Source: Chromobacterium alticapitis (lineage in GTDB: Bacteria; Pseudomonadota; Gammaproteobacteria; Burkholderiales; Chromobacteriaceae). Taken from it: DNA of 64,000 bases. Shown here piece after piece: positions 1-8,723 of this stretch. The stretch covers positions 1-64,000 of the forward strand of contig NZ_PQWB01000010.1 in the NCBI RefSeq assembly GCF_002924365.1. Reading direction: 5' to 3'. Both the position numbers and the translations under genes were made by a program. Under the pieces are notes generated by a model. That model worked only from the letters and a program-made list of their open reading frames with translations, ran no database searches and had not been told where the DNA came from. Within the stretch, counting starts at the first letter, position 1. Every line of letters begins with the position of its first letter.

Positions 1-45
1 GTGTGGCATTCGCCATGTGAAAGTAGGACACCGCCAGACGCCCCA
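1..45 (+). rRNA. rrf: 5S ribosomal RNA, 3' end (partial)
   Basis: The first bases match the 3' third of bacterial 5S rRNA: the helix IV/V arm and the AAAGTAGGACACCGCCAG segment correspond to the E. coli GAGAGTAGGGAACTGCCAG end. The 5' part of the gene, and presumably 23S and 16S, lie left of the window. The exact 3' end is uncertain by a few bases. Confidence 0.85.
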
Positions 46-51
46 TCAGAC

Positions 52-80
52 AAAGCCCAGCTCAAACGAGCTGGGCTTTG
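52..80 (+). terminator. rRNA operon terminator
   Basis: An inverted repeat AAAGCCCAGCTC / GAGCTGGGCTTT with a 4-base loop follows the 5S end by a few bases, as expected for the intrinsic terminator of an rRNA operon. The T tract after the stem is short. Confidence 0.75.
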
Positions 81-120
81 TGCATTGGCGCGCGCGCAGC
101 GCCAAGCCGCCCTCCAACGA

Positions 121-150
121 GCCCCGCCAGGATCACCCGGCGGGGCTTTG
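121..150 (+). terminator. second hairpin after the rRNA operon
   Basis: GCCCCGCC and GGCGGGGC form an 8-bp GC-rich stem followed by TTT. It lies about 40 bases after the first hairpin and probably acts as a tandem terminator that insulates the next gene. Confidence 0.6.
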
Positions 151-199
151 GCGTTTATGTCTTCGGTCGTATCATGAACGCATTGATAAGGAGAACATG

Positions 200-1246
200 A
201 TGGCCAAAACGCTTAAGGCGGGACTGCTCGGCTTCGGTTACGCCGGTTCGACTTTCCATGCGCCTTTATTATTGTCGGTGGATGGAGTGGAGCTGCGCGC
301 GGTGGCTTCCAGCAAACCGGAGCGCGTGCATGCCATGCTGCCGGATGTCCGCGTGCATGCAAGCGCTGAGGCTCTATTGGCGGATCCAGAAATCCAGCTT
401 GTTGTGATCGCCACGCCGAATGACAGCCACTATCCTTTGGCGGAAGCGGCTTTGCGGGCAGGCAAGCATGTGGTGGTGGACAAGCCCTTTACCTTGGAGG
501 CATGGCAAGCCAAGGAGCTGATTGGTTTGGCGCGCAGCGAGCAGCGTTTGTTGTCGGTATTTCATAACCGGCGTTGGGATGCCGACTTTCTGGCAATTAA
601 ACAATTGCTGGGCGAAGGCCGGCTGGGGCGCGTGGTTCACTTCGAGTCGCACTTCGATCGTTACCGGCCGCAGGTCAGACAACGCTGGCGGGAATCCTCG
701 GCCCCCGGCGCTGGATTGTGGTATGACCTGGGGCCGCATCTGTTGGACCAAACGTTGTTGCTGTTCGGCTTGCCGCAAGCCATTCTGCTGGATAAGGTCG
801 GCTTGCGCGATGGCGCGCAAGCCGATGACTGGTTTCATGCCGTGCTGCGCTATCCGGACAAGCGGGTCATTCTGCACGGCGGCACGCTGGTGGCTGATGT
901 TGGCCCGCGCTTCATCGTGCATGGTACTGAGGGCAGTTACAGCAAATACGGATTGGACCCGCAAGAAGATGCGCTGAAAGAGGGTGTGAAGCCAGGTGGC
1001 GCTTGCTGGGGGAGGGATGAAAAGCCAGGGAGGCTGTTGCTGACGGATCGCCAGCCTGTCGCGTATGCGGGGCCGGATGGCGATTACACGCGCTATTACG
1101 CTGGCGTGCGCGACGCGATCTTGCGCGGCGCCGCCAATCCCGTTCCCGCGGTGGAGGCATGGCAAGCTATGGTCTTGCTGGAACTTGGCCGGCACAGCGC
1201 TGACCAACAGAGCTGGCAGACTGTTCCGGCATCGCTGGCCTGTTAA
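200..1246 (+). CDS. Gfo/Idh/MocA-family oxidoreductase (YdgJ-like)
   Basis: A 348-residue NAD(P)-dependent dehydrogenase of the Gfo/Idh/MocA family. The N-terminal Rossmann fold carries GFGYAGSTFHAP near residues 11-22, and the family's DKP motif lies in HVVVDKPFTLEAW. The C-terminal half is the GFO/IDH/MocA-type alpha/beta domain (FESHFDRYRPQ, GLWYDLGPHLLDQ). Length and motifs fit E. coli YdgJ; the substrate, probably a sugar or polyol, cannot be read from sequence. The start is ATG 200 rather than ATG 197, because AAGGAG at 188-193 is 6 bases from 200 but only 3 from 197. The upstream in-frame extension runs through the rRNA terminators and is not coding. The gene overlaps the next, convergent gene by four bases. 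Confidence 0.9.
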   Translation: MAKTLKAGLLGFGYAGSTFHAPLLLSVDGVELRAVASSKPERVHAMLPDVRVHASAEALLADPEIQLVVIATPNDSHYPLAEAALRAGKHVVVDKPFTLEAWQAKELIGLARSEQRLLSVFHNRRWDADFLAIKQLLGEGRLGRVVHFESHFDRYRPQVRQRWRESSAPGAGLWYDLGPHLLDQTLLLFGLPQAILLDKVGLRDGAQADDWFHAVLRYPDKRVILHGGTLVADVGPRFIVHGTEGSYSKYGLDPQEDALKEGVKPGGACWGRDEKPGRLLLTDRQPVAYAGPDGDYTRYYAGVRDAILRGAANPVPAVEAWQAMVLLELGRHSADQQSWQTVPASLAC

Positions 1247-1575
1247 TTCTTGCCTTTCTTTTTGCCGCCATCTGGCTCTGCTTGCTGGGCGGTGGCGATG
1301 ACTTCTTCAGCGCTGATTGCTGCTTGCTGTTCCGGAGCGATTTCGGTCAGCAGTGCTTCCAGCAGTTTGCTGCGCGAGCTGATGTGGTGGTCGAAGCGCC
1401 AGTCTTTCAGCAAGTCTATCGCGACGTCGAAGTAGCGCATGTCGATATCGTACAGCTGGCTCAGGTCGAATGAGCGGCCCATTTCCAGCGCGGCGGCCAG
1501 CTCCTTCAGAACGTGCATCTGTTGCGGATCGTGGCCTTCTTCGATGAAGCGGCGGATTTTCTTGGCGGCGTTCAT
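1243..1575 (-). CDS. hypothetical protein, 110 aa
   Basis: I do not recognise this protein. It starts MNAAKKIRRFIEEG, has a helical, acidic centre (SFDLSQLYDIDMRYFDVAIDLL) and ends in a Lys-rich tail (GGKKKGKN). It has no signal peptide or membrane segment, so it is probably cytosolic. The start at 1575 is chosen because AGGAAAG sits four bases upstream; an in-frame extension to 1623 lacks a ribosome binding site. Its stop overlaps the stop of the convergent oxidoreductase gene. Confidence 0.65.
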   Translation of the reverse strand: MNAAKKIRRFIEEGHDPQQMHVLKELAAALEMGRSFDLSQLYDIDMRYFDVAIDLLKDWRFDHHISSRSKLLEALLTEIAPEQQAAISAEEVIATAQQAEPDGGKKKGKN

Positions 1576-1824
1576 GGCTTTCCTGTCTGTATTTGGAAGA
1601 TGCGCGCGCAGGACGTGCGTCATGCAAGTGCAATGATGGTCGGCTAAGCGTGAGGCGTCAACTTTGCCTTAGCGCGTGGCAGGCGAGTGTGGCGGAATGC
1701 GGTTGTCTGATTTTATATATGTCAGTTGAGTTTGTTGTGGGTTTGGCATAGTTTCAACAGGCGTTGGCCGCAGGCTCGCGCCGGAAGTCTGTCATTTCTA
1801 CATGCCTTGCCGAAGGAGGATTTC

Positions 1825-2565
1825 ATGAAGCAGCAAGAAGTGCGCCGTCGTGCCTTTGCCATGCCCTTGACCAGTCCGGCTTTTCCGCCAGGGCCCTACC
1901 GCTTTATCAACCGCGAGTACATGGTCATCACCTATCGTACGGATCCGGAAGCGATTCAGGCTATCTTGCCTGAGCCGCTGGAAATGACGGAACCCGTGGT
2001 CAAGTATGAGTTCATCCGCATGCCGGACTCCACTGGCTTTGGCGACTACACAGAGAGCGGACAAGTCATACCGGTCAGCTTCCGCGGCGTGCAGGGCAGT
2101 TATGTGCATGCGATGTTTCTGGACGATCAGCCGCCCATCGCCGGCGGTCGCGAGTTGTGGGGGTTTCCAAAGAAAGCCGGCCATCCGAAGCTGGAGGTGC
2201 AGCGCGACACGCTGATCGGCAGCCTGGATTTCGGTCCCTTGCGCATTGCGACAGGCACCATGGGCTATAAGTATGAAGCGCTCGACCATGCGGATCTGCA
2301 GGCCAGTTTGGCGGAGCCCAATTTCCTGTTGAAGATCATTCCGCATGTGGATGGGACGCCGCGCATTTGCGAGCTGGTGCGCTATCACACTACTGATGTG
2401 ACGATCAAAGGCGCCTGGAAAGCGCCGGGCGCGCTGGAGCTGCACCCGCACGCGCTGGCGCCGGTGGCGGAACTGCCGGTATTGCAGGTGTTGTCGGCCA
2501 AGCACTTCATTTGCGATCTGACGCTGGATCTGGGCACGGTGGCTTTCGACTACCTGCAGCAATAA
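1825..2565 (+). CDS. adc: acetoacetate decarboxylase
   Basis: A 246-residue acetoacetate decarboxylase, which converts acetoacetate to acetone and CO2 through a Schiff base on lysine. The signature [12 protein letters not shown] carries the lysine pair K116/K117, matching the catalytic Lys115 and its neighbour Lys116 in the clostridial enzyme. Other family segments are the N-terminal [15 protein letters not shown], the PEPLE segment and the conserved E62 in [12 protein letters not shown]. Length matches the family (about 245). ATG 1825 follows a strong AAGGAGGA at 1813-1820; the longer in-frame start at 1726 has none. The gene stands alone and shares a bidirectional terminator with the convergent protease gene. 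Confidence 0.95.
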   Translation: MKQQEVRRRAFAMPLTSPAFPPGPYRFINREYMVITYRTDPEAIQAILPEPLEMTEPVVKYEFIRMPDSTGFGDYTESGQVIPVSFRGVQGSYVHAMFLDDQPPIAGGRELWGFPKKAGHPKLEVQRDTLIGSLDFGPLRIATGTMGYKYEALDHADLQASLAEPNFLLKIIPHVDGTPRICELVRYHTTDVTIKGAWKAPGALELHPHALAPVAELPVLQVLSAKHFICDLTLDLGTVAFDYLQQ

Positions 2566-2580
2566 GCGTGCGAGCATGAA

Positions 2581-2610
2581 AAAACGGCCCCGATCGCTCG
2601 GGGCCGTTTT
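2581..2610. terminator. bidirectional terminator between adc and the sedolisin gene
   Basis: AAAACGGCCCCGA / TCGGGGCCGTTTT is a near-perfect inverted repeat with A and T tracts at both ends, placed between two convergent genes. Confidence 0.9.
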
Positions 2611-2623
2611 GCGTTCAGGTATT

Positions 2624-4540
2624 TTAGAACCAGAAGTAGCGATGCAGGGCGGCATCCAGATTGGCGACATCGGGCGCGCCGACGCCGGTGGCCTGGTCAT
2701 AGCCGCGATGCGAGTCATAGCCCCAGTTGCCGCCGGCGGTGATGTCGCGCAGCGGCGCGCCGTGATGGCCGTGGCCATGGTAAGCGTGCCCGGTGGCCAG
2801 CAGGCTGTATAGCGAGAAGTTGAGCAAGCCGAGGCGGCCGCCCATGGACTGGTTCAGCAAGGCTGTGATGCCGGCCAGCTGCGGCGCGACGAAACTGGTG
2901 CCGCCGTTATTGCTCATGACGGAGAAGCCGGTCTTGCTGGAGGTGTAGTACACCACATAGCCGGTTTCCGGGTCGCCGTTCATCGAGATGTCCGGCACGT
3001 TGCGGCCCTTGAAATTGGCCGGCACGCTGGCGATCACCTGCGGAGGCGTCTGGCTGTTGTCTACCAATTGCTGGCCGGCCGGCGTATTTTGCATGCCGGG
3101 CACCCAGTATTGGTAGAACGGACGGTTAATGAAGCCGCTGACGCCGCCGCCGCCGCCAACCGGGAAGGTGCCGCAAGCCACCGGGTCCTTGCCCAGCGCC
3201 TGGCACAGGCCATTCAGATAGTCCCAACCCCAGGCGCGTTCCTGAGGAATCTTGACCTGCATCGCCTGCCCGTTGGGATGGAAAGTCAGCGTGGCGGGCA
3301 CGGTGGTGGCGCCTGCCGCGGTGATGAATTGCTGGTTGGCCGGGCTGTCGACGGACAGCACCTTGCTGTACTGCGGCAGGGGAGCGGCTCGGTTCACGTC
3401 GTAAGCGCCCGCATCGCCGGCGGCTGCGAACATGGTCTGGCCTTGCAGCGCGGCTTGCAGGAACAAATCATGGTAGGCCTGCAGCACATTGGTGGTTTGG
3501 CCGTTGACCGGATTGGCCGCCTGCGATTGCTGATCGAACCATTCCCACTCGCCCCAGCTGACTGACAGCGTGTCGGCCGTGTTGGATTCAATGGCCTGGG
3601 CGAAGGCGTCGACAAAACCTTGGGTGGTATTGGGCGCTTGATAGACGATGATCTTGGCGTCCGGCGCGATGCCGCCGGATTGTTCCACGTCCAGCGTGGT
3701 TTCATCGGAGCCGCCGTCGTCGCTGGGCGCGCCCGGACCGCCGTCGATGTCGATCACGGACAGGCGGTTCAGGTCGGTTTTCAGGCCGATCTGGTTCCAA
3801 TACTGGAAGGCGTCGGACGGCGTGAAGCTGGCCAGCGTGACGATGCCTATGGTCGAGCCCTGGCCGTGTATGCCCTTGTTGTACAGCGGAGTGATGTCGT
3901 AGTAGCGAGCCAGATCGGTGACGGTCCACTGGCCGGGCGCATTGCCGCCGGTGACGCTGCCGCTGGTTTTGCCGACGGCGGGTTGCAGATGGCTGGGCAA
4001 CTGGCGCAGGTGCGGACGGAAGTGGGGACGGCTGTCGAAGCCGATCACGGCTTGCACGTCGCTCATGTCGACCGTGGGCGCGCTGGCGCGAACCGGCGCG
4101 ATATAGCGGGCTGCCGAGCCGGGCGCAGCAGCCTTGTTCTGGAAGATGTGCACTTCGGCGCCGAAGGCCTTCTGCACGGAGGCGGCTGGGCCGCTGACCT
4201 GCAACAGCGAGCTGCCTATGCGCTTGACGCCGAGGCCGGCGGCTTGCAGCCGCGCGCTGACGCGGGCCACCGTAGCGTCGCTGGGCGCGAAGCGGGCGCG
4301 GAATTCGGCGGAACTCAGGAATTTGTGGTAGTTCGGGCTGGACGGGCTATGCGCCTCCTGCAGATAGCGGGTGGCGGCGTCGCGGTCGCGCAAGTGCAGG
4401 GCCACGGTCACGGTCAGTTTTTGCGAGGGCGCGGCCTGTTCCACCTTGCCAAGATCCTGAGCGCCGGCGGCCATGGCGCCGGAAGAGGCGGCCACGGCCA
4501 TGGCTGCGACCAACAGTTTCACTGCGAATGCTTTGGCCAT
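2624..4540 (-). CDS. secreted sedolisin (peptidase S53) with pro-domain
   Basis: A 638-residue pro-kumamolisin-type serine-carboxyl peptidase. Residues 1-25 are a signal peptide ending AMA. Residues about 30-170 are the S53 activation domain, which cleaves itself off. The catalytic domain has the Glu/Asp pair E280 and D284 in GGSDETTLDVEQSGG, the oxyanion Asp D376 in AAAGDAGAY, and the nucleophile S549 in SNNGGTSFVAPQ (family SGTS). The calcium site is at the C terminus (RDITAGGNWGYDS). The enzyme is likely an acid-active extracellular endopeptidase. ATG 4540 has AAGGAG nine bases upstream; the in-frame extension to 4798 lacks support. Monocistronic, with a terminator at 2581-2610. Confidence 0.93.
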   Translation of the reverse strand: MAKAFAVKLLVAAMAVAASSGAMAAGAQDLGKVEQAAPSQKLTVTVALHLRDRDAATRYLQEAHSPSSPNYHKFLSSAEFRARFAPSDATVARVSARLQAAGLGVKRIGSSLLQVSGPAASVQKAFGAEVHIFQNKAAAPGSAARYIAPVRASAPTVDMSDVQAVIGFDSRPHFRPHLRQLPSHLQPAVGKTSGSVTGGNAPGQWTVTDLARYYDITPLYNKGIHGQGSTIGIVTLASFTPSDAFQYWNQIGLKTDLNRLSVIDIDGGPGAPSDDGGSDETTLDVEQSGGIAPDAKIIVYQAPNTTQGFVDAFAQAIESNTADTLSVSWGEWEWFDQQSQAANPVNGQTTNVLQAYHDLFLQAALQGQTMFAAAGDAGAYDVNRAAPLPQYSKVLSVDSPANQQFITAAGATTVPATLTFHPNGQAMQVKIPQERAWGWDYLNGLCQALGKDPVACGTFPVGGGGGVSGFINRPFYQYWVPGMQNTPAGQQLVDNSQTPPQVIASVPANFKGRNVPDISMNGDPETGYVVYYTSSKTGFSVMSNNGGTSFVAPQLAGITALLNQSMGGRLGLLNFSLYSLLATGHAYHGHGHHGAPLRDITAGGNWGYDSHRGYDQATGVGAPDVANLDAALHRYFWF

Positions 4541-5044
4541 GCTTGAATTTCTCCTTTGTGGGGATGAGGAGGCGTTGGCTGCGTGGATGCGCCCGCTTCG
4601 GCATGAGGCGCTGCGGCTGGGCCGGTGCGGGAGGGGCAGGACGCTCTTTTTTAACCAATATGAATAAATTGGCGAGCCCAGTATAAGTAGGGAAAATTCA
4701 ACGGAGTTGAGTGTTTTTGTAACGGTCCGTATGTCATTTATGCGTAAAGTTTGTAGGCAAGGCATTGAAATTAAATGATAAATAGATAGCGCTTCCAACT
4801 AGTTTGAACGAACGGGCCGCCCTGTTTCTGAGCGCAGCGCCGCGGCGGCCTGTCCAGGGGAGAGGCGGTGACGGCGCTTTGGATCGGGCCGACTATCCAT
4901 GTCAGTCCTGGCGCGAGGCATGGCATGCAGTAAAATTCAGAATGCGCTAGTCTGATTCCGCGCGGCAGACGCGCGCAGTCGTTGTCAGAAGACGGCTTGG
5001 GCGGCGACTAAATGACACACTGAGAAACATGGGCGAGGAAATGC
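4541..5044. other. intergenic region between divergent sedolisin and moaA genes
   Basis: About 500 bases hold no convincing gene. The left part (4670-4800) is AT-rich compared with its surroundings and probably carries the sedolisin promoter on the minus strand. The right part is GC-rich with small inverted repeats, for example CGCGCGGCAGACGCGCG near 4960. I looked for a molybdenum-cofactor riboswitch upstream of moaA and could not recognise one. Confidence 0.5.
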
Positions 5045-6019
5045 ATGCTGATTGACCGTTTTGGCCGGGCCATCGAATATCTGCGGCTATCGGTGACCGA
5101 CCGCTGCGACTTGCGCTGCAGCTACTGCCTGCCCAAAGGCTTCAAGCACTTCGAGGAGCCGGAGCACTGGCTGACCTTCGACGAAATCGAACGGGTGGTG
5201 GCAGCCTTCGCGCGCCTGGGAACCCGCCGCGTGCGGCTGACGGGAGGCGAACCGCTGTTGCGGCGGAATTTGGCCGAACTCGCGGCGAGGCTGGCCGCCT
5301 TGCCGGGGCTGGAGGACTTGTCGCTGAGCACCAATGGCACCCAGCTGGCGCGGCATGCCGAGGCGCTGCGAGCGGCCGGCGTGAGCCGCCTGAACTTGAG
5401 TCTGGATTCCTTGCGGCGCGATTGCGTCGAGCAAATCACCGGCAGCGATAATTTGCCCAAGGTGATGGAAGGGCTGAAGGCCGCCAAGGCAGCGGGTTTT
5501 TCGCCGATCAAGATCAATATGGTGGCGATGCGCGGCGTCAACGAGCAGGACATAGACGCCATGGCGGCGTTCTGCATCGAGCAAGGCTTGATCCTGCGGC
5601 TGATCGAGGCCATGCCCATGGGCGACACCGGCCGCGCGACGCAATATCTGGATCTGCAGCCGGTGTTGAAGCGCCTGTGCGAGCAGTTCGATCTGGTCGA
5701 GCAGGCGAAAACGCTGGGCGGCGGTCCGGCGCGCTATTGGAGCAGCCGCGACGGCGCGTTCTCGCTTGGCGTGATCACGCCTATCTCGCAGCATTTCTGC
5801 GCCACTTGCAACCGGGTGCGGCTGTCGGTGGACGGCACGCTGTACATGTGCCTGGGGCAGGAGGAAAAGCTGGAACTGCGCCCCTTGCTGCGCGGCGGCA
5901 TAGACGATGCCGGCCTGGAGGCGGCCTTGCGGCAGGCGATAGAGCTGAAGCCGGAGCGGCACGAGTTTCGCGAGCAGCCGCAGAAGCTGGTGCGCTTCAT
6001 GTCCATGACCGGCGGCTGA
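5045..6019 (+). CDS. moaA: GTP 3',8-cyclase (molybdenum cofactor biosynthesis)
   Basis: A 324-residue radical SAM enzyme that starts molybdopterin synthesis by converting GTP to 3',8-cyclo-7,8-dihydro-GTP. The N-terminal cluster motif is C21-x3-C25-x2-C28 in TDRCDLRCSYCLPKG, followed by LTGGEPLLR. The second [4Fe-4S] cluster, which binds the substrate, uses FCATCNRVRLSVDG and the Cys in LYMCLG. The protein ends in the Gly-Gly tail that is functionally important in MoaA. GAGGAA lies six bases before ATG 5045. No moaC, moaD or moaE is adjacent, so the pathway genes are scattered. Confidence 0.97.
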   Translation: MLIDRFGRAIEYLRLSVTDRCDLRCSYCLPKGFKHFEEPEHWLTFDEIERVVAAFARLGTRRVRLTGGEPLLRRNLAELAARLAALPGLEDLSLSTNGTQLARHAEALRAAGVSRLNLSLDSLRRDCVEQITGSDNLPKVMEGLKAAKAAGFSPIKINMVAMRGVNEQDIDAMAAFCIEQGLILRLIEAMPMGDTGRATQYLDLQPVLKRLCEQFDLVEQAKTLGGGPARYWSSRDGAFSLGVITPISQHFCATCNRVRLSVDGTLYMCLGQEEKLELRPLLRGGIDDAGLEAALRQAIELKPERHEFREQPQKLVRFMSMTGG

Positions 6020-6025
6020 GCTCGG

Positions 6026-6550
6026 TCATCGCTCCTGTATCGCGCGCCTATGGCGGCGGAACACCCATTTTTCCCACAATAGGTGCGTGTCCTGGTCGAA
6101 GGACGCATGGATGTCGGCGGTCAGCAGATGGCCGCTTTCGCCTGCGGGCTGCTTGCTGGCGACTACGCCGAACAGCCAGAGGCTGAGCGCGGAGTCCGGG
6201 TTGGGGTGCAGCAGCAGCAGCAGCTTCTGGCCAGGCTGCCAGCTCTGGCTGTCGAGCCAGGCCACGGTGTTCAGTCCCAGGCGGCACGGCGCGATGGCCG
6301 GCCGCTTGGGGTGGCGCTCCAGCAAGGAAACCTCCAGCGCCAGGTCCAGCTTGGCCTCCAGTCGCAGCAGCGCCGGGTTGCTGTCCTCCGGCGTTTCCGT
6401 CGGCGCGGCCAGCACGCGCAATGCCAGCCGCGTTTCGCGCTGTTGCTGCGGCGGATAGTCGCCGTGCAGCGGTTTGGCCTGGAAGGGCAGGCGGGCGTCG
6501 AAACTGACGGTATCCAGCTCCGGCAATCCATCGATCAAGGCGGGGGACAT
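6026..6550 (-). CDS. hypothetical protein downstream of serB, possibly atypical PilZ-like
   Basis: A 174-residue cytosolic protein (MSPALIDGLPELDTVSFDAR..) with no recognised catalytic motif. Its predicted beta-rich layout (LALRVLAA, LDLALEVSLLE, QKLLLLLHPNP, LWLFGVVAS) and spaced arginines recall degenerate PilZ domains, but the canonical RxxxR and DxSxxG motifs are not clearly present, so this is only a suggestion. It starts nine bases after the serB stop without a strong ribosome binding site, which suggests translational coupling to serB. Longer in-frame starts would overlap serB and are rejected. It converges on moaA with a six-base gap. Confidence 0.7.
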   Translation of the reverse strand: MSPALIDGLPELDTVSFDARLPFQAKPLHGDYPPQQQRETRLALRVLAAPTETPEDSNPALLRLEAKLDLALEVSLLERHPKRPAIAPCRLGLNTVAWLDSQSWQPGQKLLLLLHPNPDSALSLWLFGVVASKQPAGESGHLLTADIHASFDQDTHLLWEKWVFRRHRRAIQER

Positions 6551-6558
6551 GGCGGCGT

Positions 6559-7407
6559 TTAGCGGAAGAAGAGGGGAATGGCGTCCAGGCCGCCATGCTC
6601 GATGGCGATGTCGGCCTCGGCGCTGACGCGCGGTTTGGCGTGGTAGGCGATGCCTACCCCGGCCTCGCGCAGCATGGGCAGGTCGTTGGCGCCGTCGCCT
6701 ACCGCCAGCACCTGCTCCGGGCGCAAATCCAGCCGCTCGCGGGTTTCGATCAGCAGCCGTTTTTTGGTTTCCGCGTCGACGATGCCGCCGCTTACGCGGC
6801 CAGTCAGGATGCCATCCACGGCTTCCAACTGGTTGGCGTAGGCGTAGTCCAGGCCCAGCTCGTCCTTGAGACGGTCCGTGAAATAGGTGAAGCCGCCGGA
6901 TACCAGCAAGGTCTTGATGCCGGCTGCGCGGCAGGCCGCCAATAGTTCTCGAGCGCCAGGGTTCAGCCGCAAGCGGTGTTCGTACACTTCCCGCAGCGCG
7001 GCTTCGGGCAGGCCTTGCAGCAGCGCCACCCGTTCCCGCAGCGCGGCGGCGAAGTCCAGTTCGCCGCGCATCGCGCGCTCGGTGATTTCGGCGACTTGCG
7101 GCTTGAGGCCCTTTAGGTCGGCGATTTCGTCTATGCACTCTATGCTGATCAGCGTTGAATCCATGTCGGAAACCAGCAGGCCGAAGTCAGCGAAGCGGCG
7201 CGCCTCGTCGACCACGGCCGCGTCGCACCCCTCGCCGCGGCACAGCGCCAGCAGCGCTTGGCCGCATTCGGCGTCTATGTCTTCCAGTCGGACGACGCCA
7301 GCGCGGCCATGGTCTATTCGCTTGGCTTGCGCCAGGCTGGCCAGCTTGGCGATGAGAGAGGCGTCTGCTTGCGCGGCGACAAGGGCTAGGGTTTGCGGTG
7401 TGCTCAT
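6559..7407 (-). CDS. serB: phosphoserine phosphatase
   Basis: A 282-residue HAD-superfamily enzyme that makes L-serine from O-phosphoserine. HAD motif I is D81-M-D83-S-T in LLVSDMDSTLIS, motif II is the SGG in LLVSGGFTYFTD, and motif III/IV is GDGANDLPML with the magnesium-binding Asp residues. The four-helix cap (ECIDEIADLKGLK, FAAALRERVALLQGLP) is typical of SerB. The N-terminal 75 residues are a divergent ACT-like region, as in other proteobacterial SerB proteins of this length. It is upstream of, and probably cotranscribed with, the small gene at 6026-6550. Confidence 0.96.
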   Translation of the reverse strand: MSTPQTLALVAAQADASLIAKLASLAQAKRIDHGRAGVVRLEDIDAECGQALLALCRGEGCDAAVVDEARRFADFGLLVSDMDSTLISIECIDEIADLKGLKPQVAEITERAMRGELDFAAALRERVALLQGLPEAALREVYEHRLRLNPGARELLAACRAAGIKTLLVSGGFTYFTDRLKDELGLDYAYANQLEAVDGILTGRVSGGIVDAETKKRLLIETRERLDLRPEQVLAVGDGANDLPMLREAGVGIAYHAKPRVSAEADIAIEHGGLDAIPLFFR

Positions 7408-7480
7408 GTGGTGCGATCGGCGTCCAGGTGGTTTGCCTGATTATGCCACGTCTGGCGCCGCTTGCCGCCGCGGCGGCGCG

Positions 7481-7957
7481 TCAGCAATCTCCGGCGGCTG
7501 GGCAGCGCCGGCTCAGCCAGCGCTTGCATGCCGCGTCAAGCGACAGCAGGCCGGGGCCGAAGGCCAGCAGCACCAGGATTTGCGAGCCCCAGAAGTAATG
7601 GAACTGGCGGGTGGCGTCGGTCAGCCCGGGGTAGCTGATCACGGCCACCGCGTTCAGGATGAACAGGCCTGCCGCGGCGAAGCGTCCGCCCAGGCCCAGC
7701 GCCAGCAGGCTGGACAGGCCAAGCTCGCCGCAAGCCGCCATGACGGCGGCGACGGCGGGGGGCAGCAGCGGCACGTGGTATTCGTCGGTGAATAGCGCCA
7801 GCGTGACGTCCCAGTCGGCTATCTTGGTCAGGCCGGAACTGAAAAACACATTGGCTATCCACAGCCGCAGCATCAGCAGGACCAGCGGCTGCAGCCAGCA
7901 GGAGCAGCGGATCAGCAGCCGGTAGGCGCAAAAAGCCGGTTTGAGCGCGTGATTCAT
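7481..7957 (-). CDS. DoxX-family membrane protein of the bufferin operon
   Basis: A 158-residue inner-membrane protein with four hydrophobic segments (LQPLVLLMLRLWIANVFFSSG, VMAACGELGLSSLLALGLGG, FAAAGLFILNAVAVIS, ILVLLAFGPGLLSLD). The FFSSGLTKIADWD segment is typical of DoxX proteins. It starts four bases after the stop of the DUF2063 gene and is the last gene of the operon. In operons of the HvfABC/bufferin type a DoxX protein is a common last member, perhaps for redox or quinone coupling; its exact role is not established. ATG 7957 is chosen because longer in-frame starts would overlap bufC. Confidence 0.85.
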   Translation of the reverse strand: MNHALKPAFCAYRLLIRCSCWLQPLVLLMLRLWIANVFFSSGLTKIADWDVTLALFTDEYHVPLLPPAVAAVMAACGELGLSSLLALGLGGRFAAAGLFILNAVAVISYPGLTDATRQFHYFWGSQILVLLAFGPGLLSLDAACKRWLSRRCPAAGDC

Positions 7958-7961
7958 GAAC

Positions 7962-8723
7962 TTAGGCATCCGTTGAAAGGTGGAAAGAGGCGAGCAAGGG
8001 GGGCTGGAACAGGCCGAGCAGAGCGGTTTGCAAGTCGAATTCGGCGTCTTGAGCCAGGGCCTGTTCGGCGGCTTCGGCCAGCGCTTGTCCGCCGAACAGC
8101 GCCGCATGGAAGGCATAGTCGGCTGCGCTCAGCGCGCGAACCTGCACGTCGCCCTCTATGCGATGGACCAGCGCCGGCTCGGGGGCGCGTTGCAGAATGC
8201 CTTCCAGCGGGCCGCGCTCGCGGTGGGCGAGCCAGATGCTGACGGCGGGAGCGTTCGCCGGACACAAAGCGACGTGCGGCAGCGCGGCGAAGACCAGCTC
8301 TCCCCAGCGGGCTTGCGGCGCGGCGGCGAGCTCGGCCGCGGCTAAAGGCTCTCCGTCTTCCGCGTAATAGCTGCGGTGAACGGCCCATTCCAGCCGCGCC
8401 ACGTCGGCAAGATAAGGCAGCTCGCGGCAGGGTTCGAAGCCGGCGATGAAGTCGGAAAAGTCCGCGCCGTAGCGATGCAGATTGCCGCTGAGGGAGGCGT
8501 GCGTCTTGACGTATTCGCGGGCCAGGGCGGTGAAGAAGTCATCTCCCACCAGCTCGCGGCATACCGGATGGCTGTGCGCCAGGGCCTCGATCAGGCCGAC
8601 GCGGTAGTTGTTGCGGTAGACCGCCAGACCGGCCGGGCTCAAGCCCCAGGCGGCGGCGGGCGCTTGTTGGGCGGGATCGGCTATCGCCTCGAGCAGCGCA
8701 TCCTGCCAGTCATGCCAGTTCAT
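7962..8723 (-). CDS. bufC: BufC/HvfC-like DUF2063 partner protein
   Basis: A 253-residue DUF2063 protein (HvfC_N domain). The N-terminal LSPAGLAVYRNNYRVGLIEAL and HPVCRELVGDDFF motifs are diagnostic. DUF2063 proteins pair with DUF692 oxidases and help to bind the precursor peptide, like the recognition partners of other RiPP enzymes. The start codon lies inside the end of bufB: the two genes share 14 bases (8710-8723), so translation is probably coupled and the products stoichiometric. The protein is soluble, with no signal peptide. Confidence 0.9.
   Translation of the reverse strand: MNWHDWQDALLEAIADPAQQAPAAAWGLSPAGLAVYRNNYRVGLIEALAHSHPVCRELVGDDFFTALAREYVKTHASLSGNLHRYGADFSDFIAGFEPCRELPYLADVARLEWAVHRSYYAEDGEPLAAAELAAAPQARWGELVFAALPHVALCPANAPAVSIWLAHRERGPLEGILQRAPEPALVHRIEGDVQVRALSAADYAFHAALFGGQALAEAAEQALAQDAEFDLQTALLGLFQPPLLASFHLSTDA

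Noticed and set aside
4541..5044. Molybdenum-cofactor riboswitch upstream of moaA
   Set aside because: I could not find the conserved Moco RNA core; an Infernal scan (RF01055) would decide.
6026..7138. 370-codon version of the gene after serB
   Set aside because: The N-terminal 196 codons are an alternative frame of serB; the real start is ATG 6550.
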